A stretch of 64,000 nucleotides of DNA, from contig JAIVFI010000040.1 in NCBI GenBank assembly GCA_025558095.1, positions 372,001-436,000 on the forward strand, written 5' to 3'. This document shows, piece after piece, positions 30,957 through 41,228 of the stretch. This DNA is from Hyaloraphidium curvatum (Eukaryota > Monoblepharomycota > Hyaloraphidiomycetes > Hyaloraphidiales > Hyaloraphidiaceae). A program made the position numbers and the translations under genes. The notes under the pieces are model-generated. The model was not told the origin of the DNA. It saw only the letters and a list, made by a program, of their open reading frames with translations, and made no database searches. Each line of letters begins with the position of its first letter. The first letter of the stretch is position 1.

Positions 30957-32347
30957 ATGGAACACGAGCGGTCGAAGCAGCTATACGAGGAGGCGAAGCA
31001 CCATTTGGCGGGCGGCGTGTCGTCCAACGTGCGCTATGCCTCGGTGCCGGTGCCGCTGTTCTTTGCCCGCGGCGAGGGCGCCAGGTTGACGGACGAGGTG
31101 CGTTTCCAGGCGTGCCGCGCTTTCGTCGTATGGAGCTAATTTTGCTTCAGGACGGGAACGTGTTCATCGACTACATCCTCGGCAACGGGCCCGCCCTCCT
31201 CGGCCACGCACCCCCGCGCGTGCTCGCCGCCGTGGCCGACTCTCTCGCGGACGGGCAGACCTTCGGAGGTCAGCACCGCCGTGAGCTCGAGCTTTCCCGC
31301 AGGATCACGGAGATCGTCCCGTCGGCGGAGCTGGTGCGGTTCGCGAGCTCGGGGACCGAGGCCGTGCAGATGGCGCTGCGGATCGCGAGGGCGTTCACGG
31401 GGAGGCGCAAGATCGTCAAGTTCGAGGGCGGGTACCACGGCTGGATGGACAGCGTGTACGTGTCCAACCGCATCGGCGACCATTCGGGGCCGGTGGAGGC
31501 GCCGAACACCGTGCCGGACACGCCGGGTGCTGCGCCCGGTGCGTCGGCCGACACCGTCGTGGCGAGTTGGAACTCGATCGACCACCTGCGCGCCGCGTTC
31601 GACGCCCACCCCGGCGAGATCGCGGCCGTCATCATGGAGCCGATGATGGTCAACGCGGGCGTCGTGCTCCCTCTGCCGGGCTACCTCGAAGCCGCCAAGC
31701 AGCTCTGCCACGAAAGGGGGGCGCTGTTCATTCTCGACGAGGTGATCACGGGTTTCCGGCTCGGCCTGCGTGGCGCGCAGGGCAGGTTCGGGGTGAAGCC
31801 GGACATGTCGGTGTTTGCAAAGGCCGTCGCGGCCGGGTTCCCGCTCGCCCTCGTCGCGGGCCGCCGCGACGTGATGGAGATCCTCCACAAGGGGGTGATG
31901 CACGGGGGTACCTACAACGGCAACGTGCAGAGCATGGCCGCCGGCCTGGCGACGCTGGACATCCTCACCGAGGACGACGGCGCGGTGTACAGGGAGATGG
32001 AGGCCCGCGGGACCGAGCTCATGGACGGCCTTAAAGCGCTGGCCGCCAAGCACGGCCTGGAGGTGCAGGTCAACGGCGTGCCGACCATGTTCCAGACGAT
32101 ATTCTGCAAGGAGACGCCGCGCAACGCCCGCGAGACGGCCGCGGGGAACGCCGACCCGAGGACGGTCGCCCTGCATGCCGCGCTGCAGAAGAGGGGGGTG
32201 AGGGTGACCACCAAGTGCTCGTGGTTCTTCAGCGCCGCGCACGACTCAAAGGTCGTGGCGGAGACGCTGAGGGCTGCGGACGGGGCCATGGAGGAGGTGG
32301 CGGCGATGGGGAAGGTGGCCAACGGGGCAAACGGACATGCCCACTGA
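30957..32347 (+). CDS. Glutamate-1-semialdehyde 2,1-aminomutase-like class III aminotransferase
   Basis: PLP enzyme. Exons 30957-31097 and 31151-32347 give 445 residues. The class III pattern is complete: GNGPALLGHAPPRV, the cofactor-phosphate motif FASSGTEAVQMALRIAR, FEGGYHGWMD, the LDEVITGFR aspartate and SVFAKAVAAGFPLALVAG with the Schiff-base lysine, then HGGTYNGN. Best resemblance is to GSA aminomutase. Fungi make tetrapyrroles from glycine through ALA synthase, so a true GSA role is unlikely and another amino-carbonyl substrate is probable. The start lies only 82 nt from the polyol dehydrogenase ATG on the other strand, implying co-regulation. Confidence 0.9.
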
Positions 32348-32435
32348 TGAGGGTCTTTTGCGGGACAACAGTTTGTGGATTGCACTGGTACCTTTGGATC
32401 AGTGCTTGGATCATGTTTCCTTGGAGAAGATGGAG

Positions 32436-33716
32436 TCATTGTGTCGCCGCGAGCGCCTCTGCCAGCAGCTCGTACTTTGCCAGCGTCGCCGCCGCACGCT
32501 CGGCCCGTCCCGGCTCGCCGTCGACCGCGCGGACGAACTCGTCCAGTACGAGCGGGAAGTGGGCCTCGTGACCGGGGTCCAAGCCCTCGGGGATGACGAC
32601 CTCGAAGCCGGCAGGGGCATGCTGGACGGTCACGCCTTTGAGGTCCGGTCCCCAGGACTCGACGGCCGAACGGAGTGCGCTTCCAACGCTCTCGCGCTCC
32701 TCCTCCAGCAGGGGCACCACCAGCACGCGGGGCCGGAAGCCAGTCTTGGGGCTCACGACCACCCGCAGCTCCGACCTCGTCCCGCGCACCGTGGTGGCAT
32801 GCAAGTCCCCGCCGCCTTGAGGCTGCGTGAGCTCCCACCGCGTCGCGGTCTCCACCTCAACCCCTCGCAGCCGGAAGTGCAGGTCCGAGTTGCACAGGTA
32901 GCGCAGCGAGCCCCCCGCGACCTCACGGTGCACGGAGGGTGGAAAGTCCGGGGCGCCGGTGACGCGGCGGAAGGCCGCGAGGGGGACCTCGGTCGGCCAG
33001 AGGCGTGCCGAAAGCAGGTCCAGCTTCCGATCGTCATGGTTGCCGTGCCCCGCCAGCAGCCGTTGGGCTTCGTCGACGAGGTGGGTGGGAATGTCGGCGA
33101 CGCCGTTGCCCTGGGCGCGGACGTCAAAGTACCACGGCGGGCGGCGGAGGGGCGCGCCGTTGACGGTCTTTTCCAGGTGGTGCACGCTCTCCAGCCGGAT
33201 CACGGGGCCTGCGTCGGGGGCAAAGTGGCCAAAGACGTCTGGTTCGCCGACGAGCCGCTCCGTGAGCTTCGAGGAGACCGCGTGGCGACCTGTCATCATC
33301 TCGAACACGACCGGTCCTCCTGCGAGAGCCGACCGCACGTCGGAAATGCCGTCCGCGCTCGTCAGCCATGGTTTGTCGGCGAGCACGTGGAATCCCTCGG
33401 CATGAAGCCGCCGCAACCACGGCGCCTTGCGGTCGTTCCGGCCCGCGAGGACGACCGCGTCTGCGAGTCTGTCTGCGACCAGTTGCTCCAGCGCGTCGTC
33501 AGGCGCAACGCCCGATATCCGCACGTCCGGTTTCCATGCCGTCGGTCGGTCGGTCCGGGTGTTGAACGCCTCGACGAGGTCGAGGAAGGCGCGGAGTTCC
33601 GGCCCCTCCGGCGCGTAGACGAGGATCCGCTCGTCCACGGCGGGGTGAGGCTCACGCAGGACGAGCGCCGCGTGGAAGTGACCCGGCTCGAGGAAAGCGA
33701 GGACGTGTTTCCCCAT
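32436..33716 (-). CDS. Gfo/Idh-type putative oxidoreductase with Oxidoreduct_C-like C-terminus
   Basis: Single-exon 426-residue protein. The N-terminal opening VLAFLEPGHFHAALVLREP is the hallmark of a group of putative bacterial oxidoreductases (Rossmann NAD(P) half plus a dedicated C-terminal domain). ADAVVLAGRND and GFHVLADKPWL match the second and third Rossmann strands; DKPW is the Gfo/Idh EKP-type lysine motif. ADIPTHLVDEAQRLL carries the conserved C-domain helix. The substrate is probably a sugar derivative. The intron-free structure and bacterial look suggest horizontal origin, which only a tree could show. It diverges from the CoA-transferase gene, ATG to ATG about 100 nt. Confidence 0.8.
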   Translation of the reverse strand: MGKHVLAFLEPGHFHAALVLREPHPAVDERILVYAPEGPELRAFLDLVEAFNTRTDRPTAWKPDVRISGVAPDDALEQLVADRLADAVVLAGRNDRKAPWLRRLHAEGFHVLADKPWLTSADGISDVRSALAGGPVVFEMMTGRHAVSSKLTERLVGEPDVFGHFAPDAGPVIRLESVHHLEKTVNGAPLRRPPWYFDVRAQGNGVADIPTHLVDEAQRLLAGHGNHDDRKLDLLSARLWPTEVPLAAFRRVTGAPDFPPSVHREVAGGSLRYLCNSDLHFRLRGVEVETATRWELTQPQGGGDLHATTVRGTRSELRVVVSPKTGFRPRVLVVPLLEEERESVGSALRSAVESWGPDLKGVTVQHAPAGFEVVIPEGLDPGHEAHFPLVLDEFVRAVDGEPGRAERAAATLAKYELLAEALAATQ

Positions 33717-33818
33717 CGTAAATGCAGATCCCAGGCGCCGATGCGGTCAGACGCGCCGCGGAGGTCTCGGCGCGAATCGCGACCTCTCAGAGGTGCTCGG
33801 ACTTTTGCCGTTCCCGCG

Positions 33819-35745
33819 ATGGAGGCTACTGCGCGCGAGGTAGCCCTCCGCTGCCTCCGATTCCTCGATCTCTCTCCATCGGATTATGCGATTGCCTCGG
33901 ACTCCGTAGCGCGGACCGGCCTGGTCCCGACAGAGGGCCTGGTGGTCCCCTCGCCCTTCAAGGTCACCGAGCTGTCGTCGGGAATCCTTGCCGCGATTGG
34001 CGCCGTCTGCAACCTCATTTCGAAGGAGCGGATAGCGAAGGAGCAGGAGATTACCGTGGACATGGGCCACGCGACCGCAACCATGAGTTCCCACTTCACG
34101 TATCGGTGGATGTCTCCCACCCCGTACCTCGACGGTTCGCTGACGGTCCGGACGACAGGGTCGACAATCTCTCCGCTCCGGAATCCGCCGGTCTCCTGGC
34201 GCGGCACCACTCGGATCCCAACGACCGGTTGCGGGGATGGCGCGGGATTGTCGCGAGCGCTTTCCGGTGCGCGGACGGACGCTACATCGTCTTTGTTCCG
34301 CGGCCTCTGGACACGCCGGAAAAGCTGCTGCCCGCCATCGGCTTCGAGAGCAAAGAGGTGGATGAGATGGTGAGCTTGCTGGGCACCCCGGACGGCAGGT
34401 GAAGATCCTTTGGCGGAGCGCTTCGTTGCTGTTGCTGATTGGCTCCGGCAGACGGGAACACGCGAAGCGGCTCACCGAAAAGATCGCGTCCTGGAACTCG
34501 TCGGACCTCGAAAAGAGCATCATATCCCGAAGCGCGACCGCGGGCATCGTCGGCCTGACCGAGGATGATTTTCTGGCCAGTCCGCACGGCCGTGCCGCCA
34601 AGATGGCACCCGCCTTCGAGATCCTTCCCGCCAAGCCGTCACCCGCGTGGCAGCCGACCCCCTGGACGAGGATCTCGAAACCCCTACACGGCATCCTGCA
34701 CGGCATCAAGGTGGTCGAGATCAGCCGGGTCCTCCTCGGCCCGAGGACCGGCTGCCTCCTCGCCGCACTCGGTGCCAGCGTGGTCCGCGTGAACCCGCCC
34801 AACATCGACGAGGGCCTGGGCGCGGTGGACGTCAACCTTGGAAAGCTCTCGCTGCTGTTGGACCTCAAGAAGCCGGACGACAGGAAGAAGTTCGAGGAGC
34901 TCCTGGACGAGTGCGACGTCTTCATCACCAACAACACGCCCGGCGTGGCGGAGAAGCTCGGCGCGGGGATCGAGGACATGTGGCGCCGGATCGCAGGGAG
35001 AAGCAGGGGCATGGTCTATGCCCAGGCCAATTGCTTTGGCTTCCGCGGTCCGTATTCCGGCGTGGGAGGCTACGAGCAGCTCGCGCAGTTCTTGTCGGGC
35101 GTCGCGAGTACCCACGGTGAGTATCACCGCTATGACGGGCCCGTCGAGAAGGGGCGGCCGACCTTCATTCCTACGAATGGTGGGTATCAGCTTGCTTGAT
35201 CTCGTCCTCCTTTTGGCTCATCGCCTGCCTGTTTAGTGCTCGACATCTGCACGGGCCACTTTCTCGCACTGGGCATCATCGGAGCTCTCAACCGCCGGGC
35301 TCGAGATGGCGGCTCCTGCGTCGTACAGAACTCGCTGCTACAAACCGCAATGTTCCTGCAGACGCTGGACCGGCTTCCAAGGCCCGAGGTCGAAAAAGCC
35401 TGGGCTCGTTTCGCACCCGAGCCGGCGACCATCGATTCCGAGCGCGGCGGCGGCACCGTCGGCTGGTTCTGCGCGTTCCAGTGCGCGCAGCTCCCCGTGG
35501 GCAGCCCATGGGCGTTCAAGGAAGAGTACTACCTGCCCATCGAGGACTCCCCGTGGCTCCCGCCGGGACACGTGCTGCACGTGGTCAGGCCCGCGCTTTC
35601 CATGGATTCGACGCCGGTGCGGCACCGCATTTCGACGCGGCCGATGGGATGGGACTCGGTGGCGTCGTTTCCCGATCTCGAGGAAGGGGGCGATCTTGTC
35701 TTCGAAGAGGGCGGGCGGGCTAGATATGTTGGCCACAGGAAGTGA
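33819..35745 (+). CDS. Family III acyl-CoA transferase (CaiB/BaiF-like)
   Basis: CoA-transferase of the CaiB/BaiF/alpha-methylacyl-CoA racemase fold. Exons 33819-34099, 34159-34398, 34452-35179 and 35237-35745 give 585 residues. The N-terminal domain (SGILAAIGAVCNLISKERI, ITVDMGHATATMSSHFT) precedes the core: LHGIKVVEISRVLLGPRTGCLLAALGASVVRVNPP, LDLKKPDDRKKFEELLDECDVFITNNTPGV, the ALGI-type VLDICTGHFLALGIIGALNRRA, and LLQTAMFLQ. The canonical catalytic aspartate region (usually NPRLIYASITGFG-(Y)GPY...D) reads GMVYAQANCFGFRGPYSGVGGYEQLAQ, with Glu where Asp is usual. CoA donor and acceptor unknown. Confidence 0.85.
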
Positions 35746-35943
35746 AATTCGAAGAACATCCGTGTCCGTGGACTTGAGTAACGACGATTACGATTATTTG
35801 CGGAGCGTCGCGGATCTCCACACGCGGCGGGGAATCGCGATGGGTGTGCTCGGATCGATCGATCGAGCCCTGTCGGCCAGGGCCTGCTGGGGGGACAACC
35901 CCGTCGCCGAGGTGATTCCCTCTCCGGACGGTCGGGGGACGCG

Positions 35944-38721
35944 ATGTCGTCCACGAAAGTGTGGGACGACGACCTGAAGGACTGGGTCGACGCTCCTGCC
36001 TCTGCGGGAGGGAGTTCGGGGCCCGGAACCGCCACGGACGCCATCGCGCCCTACGGCGTCACCGTCGCGTCTCCGGCGACGCTGGAGAATGCCGGGGATG
36101 TAGAGACGCGGGGGTTGTCGGCGGTGAACGGCACGTCATCGCCGACGGACGGGGATGCCACGGCCGCGCCGTCGGCCGTCGAGCTCGAGGTGCTCCCACC
36201 TCCCAAGGGCAGGACGGTCGAATTCGACGCTCTCCTTCCGAATCCTTCCTCTTCGGGCGCCAAGTCGCCCTTCTCCTTCCCCCTCTTTGTCGAAGGGGAC
36301 TACAACGACGTGTTCGAGGAGCACGTCGGACCTCTGGTGGAGGATGTGAACTACGACACGACCTTCAGGGTCCTCCAGATCCGGCAGCTGGAGCGGAAAC
36401 GGACCGGAGTCTATGAAAAGGGCGGCTGGCTCAAGCTGTTCGCCACATTCATTATCCTTATCCTGGGGGCCACGCTCATGGTTGTCTGGGCGGCTGCGGG
36501 CGCCCCTCCCTTGACTTTGAGTATCATCGTTGTCATGGTCTTTGTGCCGGTGAGCTTGATCATTATATGGTTGACCGTGAGTGGTGTCTGGGGCACCCGT
36601 ATCGGGTCATGCTGACACCGTCCCCAAGTCGGCAAGGTTCAAGCTCCTCATTTGGATCTTGGTCGCGGCGGCCATCGTCTACTTTATCCTGATCTGGGTC
36701 TACGGCAGCAGCCCGGAATCGGACTACATCTACGCGCGGAACGTCTTCTTCTGGGTCTTTGTAACCGTGTTTGGCACGCTGATGCTCGGCTACGTTTTCT
36801 TCTTCTACGTCTGGCCGCGCGTCCTCATGGGCGACCTGAAATCCATCCAGCTGGACGTGCAGATCAAGGACCAGTGGGACATCGAGCCCGCCTTGGGGCC
36901 CAAGGGGGAGCCGACGGGGTTCTTCAAGTACAGGACGTACGACGGCGGCCTGACAAGGAAAACGCGGTATTTCAACTACCGGGGCCAGGTCAACGAGAAG
37001 AAGCAGCCGCATGGGCTCGGAGAATGGCACGACGACGCCTACATCGGCGAGTGCATGAGGGGATACTTCGACAACGGCATCCCGGTTGGGCCATGTGAGG
37101 GGACCCCCGTCCGAGGTTGCGCCTCCCAACTCACCCCGTGCGCTCCTTCCAAGTCATCTCGCGGGAATTCGGCACCTCCAACCAGTTCGCCGCCGTCCGG
37201 CTGGTGTACTGGCGCAACGTGCGCGACAAGTGGGACGAGTACTGCTACGTCCGGAACCCGGGCGGACCGGCGTGGGGCGCCGCGAGGGGGGAGTGCTCGG
37301 TGGGCGGGAACTTCTTTTCCATGTGGGTCGGGCGGGCGGCGTGGACTTTCAGGGGCTGATCCGGCGGCACAGGTACCCGCTCGCGGAGCAGTTGATCGCA
37401 CCGACGTTCCCCGCGGACGAGCCCGACATCGTGAAGAAGGTGTTTGATTGCGTCGCCGTCGGTGGGCAATGGGCGCGGTTCCTCCCACCGCACGCCTCCT
37501 CACCGCGCCCCGCCCGCCAGGTCTGCCGCCCGTCCCCGCGGGCGTCAAGCGCGAAGCCCTCATCATCCTCCACGGCATGAACTCTCCTCTAGGTGAGATC
37601 GGCACGACGTGCATGCCCCGATGGGCATCGCCTAACAGCAACCTCTAGAGTACGCGTGCGGGACGTACTCGCAGCTCATGACGCTCGCCAAGTTCCCCAC
37701 GCACATCATCGTGCCCATCATGTTCAGCTGGCCCGGGGGCAACCTGTTCAGCTTCAAGAAGGCCCAGGAACAGGCGCTGGACCCGGCGTGGAGGGAGGAG
37801 TTCAAGGCGTTCGTCAAGACGCTGCACGACGAGCAGGGGTTCGAGATATTCCACATCATCAACCACAGGTTCGCGGGCGAACACTGCGATCCTTCGCGAC
37901 CTGACGTCCGTCGTTCTTCCGGTCTTCAGCATGGGCGCTAGGGTGACGGTCAACATGAGCGCCGTGTTCCCCGAGATCTTCGAGCAGGTCGGCCCGTACG
38001 GGGAGCTGCCCGACTTCGACACCGACCCGACCAAGCCGGACCTGCCCATCCCCGAGGGGCCGCGGAAGCCGCGGCTCATGAGCATCACCTTCCTCAACGG
38101 CGAGGGTTCCATCGAGGAGTTCCGGCGGATGTTCCCGGCCATGCGGTCCGTGTGCCCCATCATCACGGCCTACGGGGACACCGGGGACTGGGCGCTGATG
38201 TTCAGCCGGATCATCACGGGAGAGAAGATGATCGGACGGCAGCTCGACACCCTGTACGTCGAGCCCGGCGACCCGGACTACGCGGCGCTGGGTGCGGACC
38301 GGGAGGGCACGCTCAAGCGGCTGAGCCCGAGCCAGATCCCGCCGTCGCACCGCGGGGGGAAGGCGGACGATATGGCGTTCCTGCGGCGGTTCAACCGCAA
38401 GTACTTTGACATGGTGGGTGGGCCCGTCGTTGAAGAGGGTGCGCGGCTCACCACTTTTGTGCGGCAGGACGTGATTTCGACCGACTGCCTCCAGACAAAC
38501 GTCCAAGCACTGCGACACGTCTACTTGTAAGTGGCGTCCGACACAATCAGCTCCCATCTCTGATTGCCCTACCGCTTCGCAGCCAGTTCAACCGGCAGTT
38601 CATGGACGACCTGCGGGAGATCATCGTCGACAAGCGGCGGGCGAGGTACCGGCAGAACGTCTCGCTGAGGGAGGGCAACGTCTACGGGTTCTTGAACGTG
38701 CCTCCCTACGTGACGCTGTAG
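35944..38721 (+). CDS. Four-TM membrane protein with MORN-like segment and DUF900-type alpha/beta hydrolase
   Basis: Nine exons (35944-36576, 36629-37094, 37154-37299, 37353-37461, 37521-37592, 37649-37868, 37930-38413, 38468-38526, 38583-38721) join in phase to 775 residues. Order: disordered acidic N-terminus; two hairpins of hydrophobic helices (about 160-275: LFATFIILILGATLMVVWAA, LIWILVAAAIVYFILIW, VFFWVFVTVFGTLMLGYVFF); a MORN-like stretch (QPHGLGEWHDDAYIGECMRG); then a hydrolase with ALIILHGMNSPL, PIMFSWPGGNLFSFKKA and the nucleophile elbow INHSMGARVTVN. The serine codon is itself split by an intron. The elbow has Asn for the usual Gly. DUF900-type hydrolases are known mostly from bacteria; substrate unknown. 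I know of no named protein with this combination. Confidence 0.85.
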
Positions 38722-39106
38722 GGGCGTTTGTCTCGAGTGTTTATTGGCGATTGGCGGGATGTTTGTCACGCCACCAGGCTCAGTCGGTGGGGTGATCGGC
38801 GGTGGAGGGTCGTGCGAGGAGAGCACGAGTAAGGGTGATCGAGCGGAAAGAAGGCAGTTTCGGGCCGGAGGCGGCCTTTGCAGAGCGCGGATGGCGGTTG
38901 CGCAGAAGGAACGCGATCTGGCAACGCAGGGACGATGTTATTTGGAGGAATCTGTCCCGCGATCTCGCTATGTTGACCATGTTTGGGCAATCACATGCGT
39001 GGGATACAACGGGTCCAGGCACCGCCTCTTCCAAAGCTCGCACCCGGCGCCGCGCGTCCAGAGACCGCAGAGCGCTCCCCGCATTCCTCAGCGCGCCTTC
39101 CGAAAC
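38722..39106. other. Intergenic / 5' leader
   Basis: The acyl-CoA oxidase frame extends open through here, but the translation is unconserved and Arg/Ser-rich, and the family N-terminus begins at 39107. Probably promoter and leader. Confidence 0.4.
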
Positions 39107-40531
39107 ATGGCGCTCGTCCCCGGCCCGGTGGACCCGGCGTGGCGCCAGGCGTGGGCGGCCCACGTCGCCGACATCCGCTCGGACGTGCCCTTCGAAGAGG
39201 GCGCGGCCCGCATGCGTCAGGTCGTCCGCTCCAAGCTGCTCCTGCACACGGACATCTACTCGGATCCGGCCAAGTTCTTCGAGGCCCACCGGCTGATCGT
39301 CGACCCGCTGAAGCGCGGGCCAGGGTCGGGGATCCGGCTCACGGTGCACTTCAACCTGTTTGCCGGGACGGTCCTCGGGCTCGGTGGGCCCGAACATGCC
39401 GAGGTGCTGAAGGGGATGCAGGACAGGGGGGAGCTCGGGTGCTTCGCCCTCACGGAGCGCTTCGCCGGAGTGAACAGCGGCCTCGTTGTCAACACAACGG
39501 CAACTTGGCTGCCGGAGAAGCAGTGCTTCGTGCTGCACTGCCCCGACGACGGCGCGGTCAAGAACTGGATCAGCCAGGCGCTCACGTCCACCAAGGCCGC
39601 CGTCGTCGCCGACCTGCGCGTGGCCGGCAAGAGCTACGGGCCCCACGCATTCCTGGTCGACCTCCGCAACAAGGACGGGCATCTCGCCCAGGGCATCACC
39701 ATGGGCGACATGGGGATCAAGACGACGGGGAACGACCTGGACAATGCCTGGGTGCGGTTCGACGGCGCCGAGGTGCCCAAGTCCGCGCTGCTCAACAGGT
39801 TCGCCGACATACGGGACGACAAGTACGTCCAGACGACCAAGGAACGGATGCGGATCGAGATCATCGGCGGCCGCCTGCTCACGGGCCGCGTGGCCATCGC
39901 CCAGGCCTCGCTGGTGTTTGCGCGGAAGCTGTTCGAGAGCACGCGCAGGTTCGCGTCGGGCAAGCAGTGCTGGATCCCTGGCGGCCGCGTGCCGCTGGGC
40001 CGGGTGCCGCACATCGCCGCCGTGCTTGCCGAGGCCGACAAGAAGCTCGGCCGCATGGACGCGTACATGGCCGCGGTCGAGGCGGCCCTCTCCAAGTGCC
40101 TCGTCGCCGGAAAGATCCCCGACGCCCGCCTCGTGGAGGCCATCGCCGTGGGCAAGATTGCAGCGGTCGAGACGGCGATCGCGCTGTGCGACGAGCTCAA
40201 GCACGAGGTCGGGTCGTACGCCCTCATGGCCGGCACGGGCTTCGAGCACCTCGAGTTCCTGACCATGTGCAAGTTTGCCGAGGGCGACTCGAGGATACTG
40301 GCCATCAAGATCGCGCGGGACAGGCTGCGGGGGTTCCAGCACGCCAAGGTCGACAAGGAGGGCGCCGGGAAGGGTGCCGAGACGGAGGAGGATCGGCTGT
40401 GCGCGAAGATCGCGTCGGCGGGCAAGGACGGGTTCGAGAGGGAGTACAAGACCGTGTTTGCCCTCGCAGAGAGCGTGATCGAGCGCACGATCACCGAGTG
40501 GACGGTGTGGCCGGCGAAGGCGAAGATATGA
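39107..40531 (+). CDS. Acyl-CoA oxidase/dehydrogenase-like flavoprotein
   Basis: Single-exon 474-residue enzyme of the acyl-CoA dehydrogenase/oxidase fold. ELGCFALTERFAGVNSGLVV matches the flavin-binding middle domain (FALTE/TE-x-G), followed by ITMGDMGIKTTGNDLDNAWV and the start of the C-terminal helical domain, KERMRIEIIGGRLLTGRVAI, with RFASGKQCW typical of acyl-CoA oxidases. It is about 200 residues shorter than peroxisomal ACOX proteins, ending inside the second C-terminal domain, and lacks an obvious PTS1 tripeptide (ends AKAKI). It may be a specialised short oxidase. The catalytic Glu cannot be placed with confidence. Start: ATG of MALVPGPVD. Confidence 0.8.
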   Translation: MALVPGPVDPAWRQAWAAHVADIRSDVPFEEGAARMRQVVRSKLLLHTDIYSDPAKFFEAHRLIVDPLKRGPGSGIRLTVHFNLFAGTVLGLGGPEHAEVLKGMQDRGELGCFALTERFAGVNSGLVVNTTATWLPEKQCFVLHCPDDGAVKNWISQALTSTKAAVVADLRVAGKSYGPHAFLVDLRNKDGHLAQGITMGDMGIKTTGNDLDNAWVRFDGAEVPKSALLNRFADIRDDKYVQTTKERMRIEIIGGRLLTGRVAIAQASLVFARKLFESTRRFASGKQCWIPGGRVPLGRVPHIAAVLAEADKKLGRMDAYMAAVEAALSKCLVAGKIPDARLVEAIAVGKIAAVETAIALCDELKHEVGSYALMAGTGFEHLEFLTMCKFAEGDSRILAIKIARDRLRGFQHAKVDKEGAGKGAETEEDRLCAKIASAGKDGFEREYKTVFALAESVIERTITEWTVWPAKAKI

Positions 40532-41228
40532 GGGACGGATCAAAAAGCTAGTGAACAGTAGTCGCACTACCCTGGTTGTTGGGAAGAACAGTAGAAGCAG
40601 TTGGCGGTGGTGGCATGCTAGTGGCGGCAAAGTGCACATCGCGACGAGGTCTCCCGTGAGCTGGAGCGCCGAATCGCGGCACAAAAGCTGGCGCGTATGC
40701 CTCTTGGTCTCTCTCTGCTGCGGAAACCTGAGCAGGAAGATTAGTCCCGCACGGCCTCTCCCCTCCCATAAGCTTTGCCGGGGAGCTGAACGTCTTCTCC
40801 GGCGGAGGAGCCGGTTCGGTTTTCGAACTTGTCGCGCAAAGAGACCCTGAGAAGAGCGGGGTGTTTTGGCGGGGGCTGGTGAGCCGAGTAGTAGGGGCCG
40901 CATCGGAGACCGTGGGGCCCAGAACCGGGCTGACGGCCGGCGGTCCGATCCCGCCGCGGCAGACGATCGGGTCCTGGGGGGCGGCGACAGGAGCCGGAGG
41001 TCGAGCCAACGGGCATGAACGGGTCGTGCCGAGCCATCCGATCCTCTGGCTGTCCTGTGGTGTCTAAGATCGGCAGAGGCTCAGTTGCGGGCGGGCGGGA
41101 TCTAGGTCAGGGTCCACGAATCATCATCGCCGCTGGTCCCTCCCCAACCCCGATCTTCACGAACCGGTTCTCGCGGCGGGACGAGGACCTCAGCGCTCAC
41201 CGAGGTCGCAAGGTCAATCGTCGCCCCG
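40532..41228. other. Intergenic, no gene accepted
   Basis: About 700 nt. A 153-codon Pro/Ala-rich minus frame (41009-40548) has no ATG at its head and no recognisable motif, so I do not call it. The rest contains no supported element. Confidence 0.35.

Noticed and set aside
40548-41009. 153-codon Pro/Ala-rich minus-strand frame
   Set aside because: It has no ATG at its head, no motif and sits in an intergenic gap; composition alone explains the openness.
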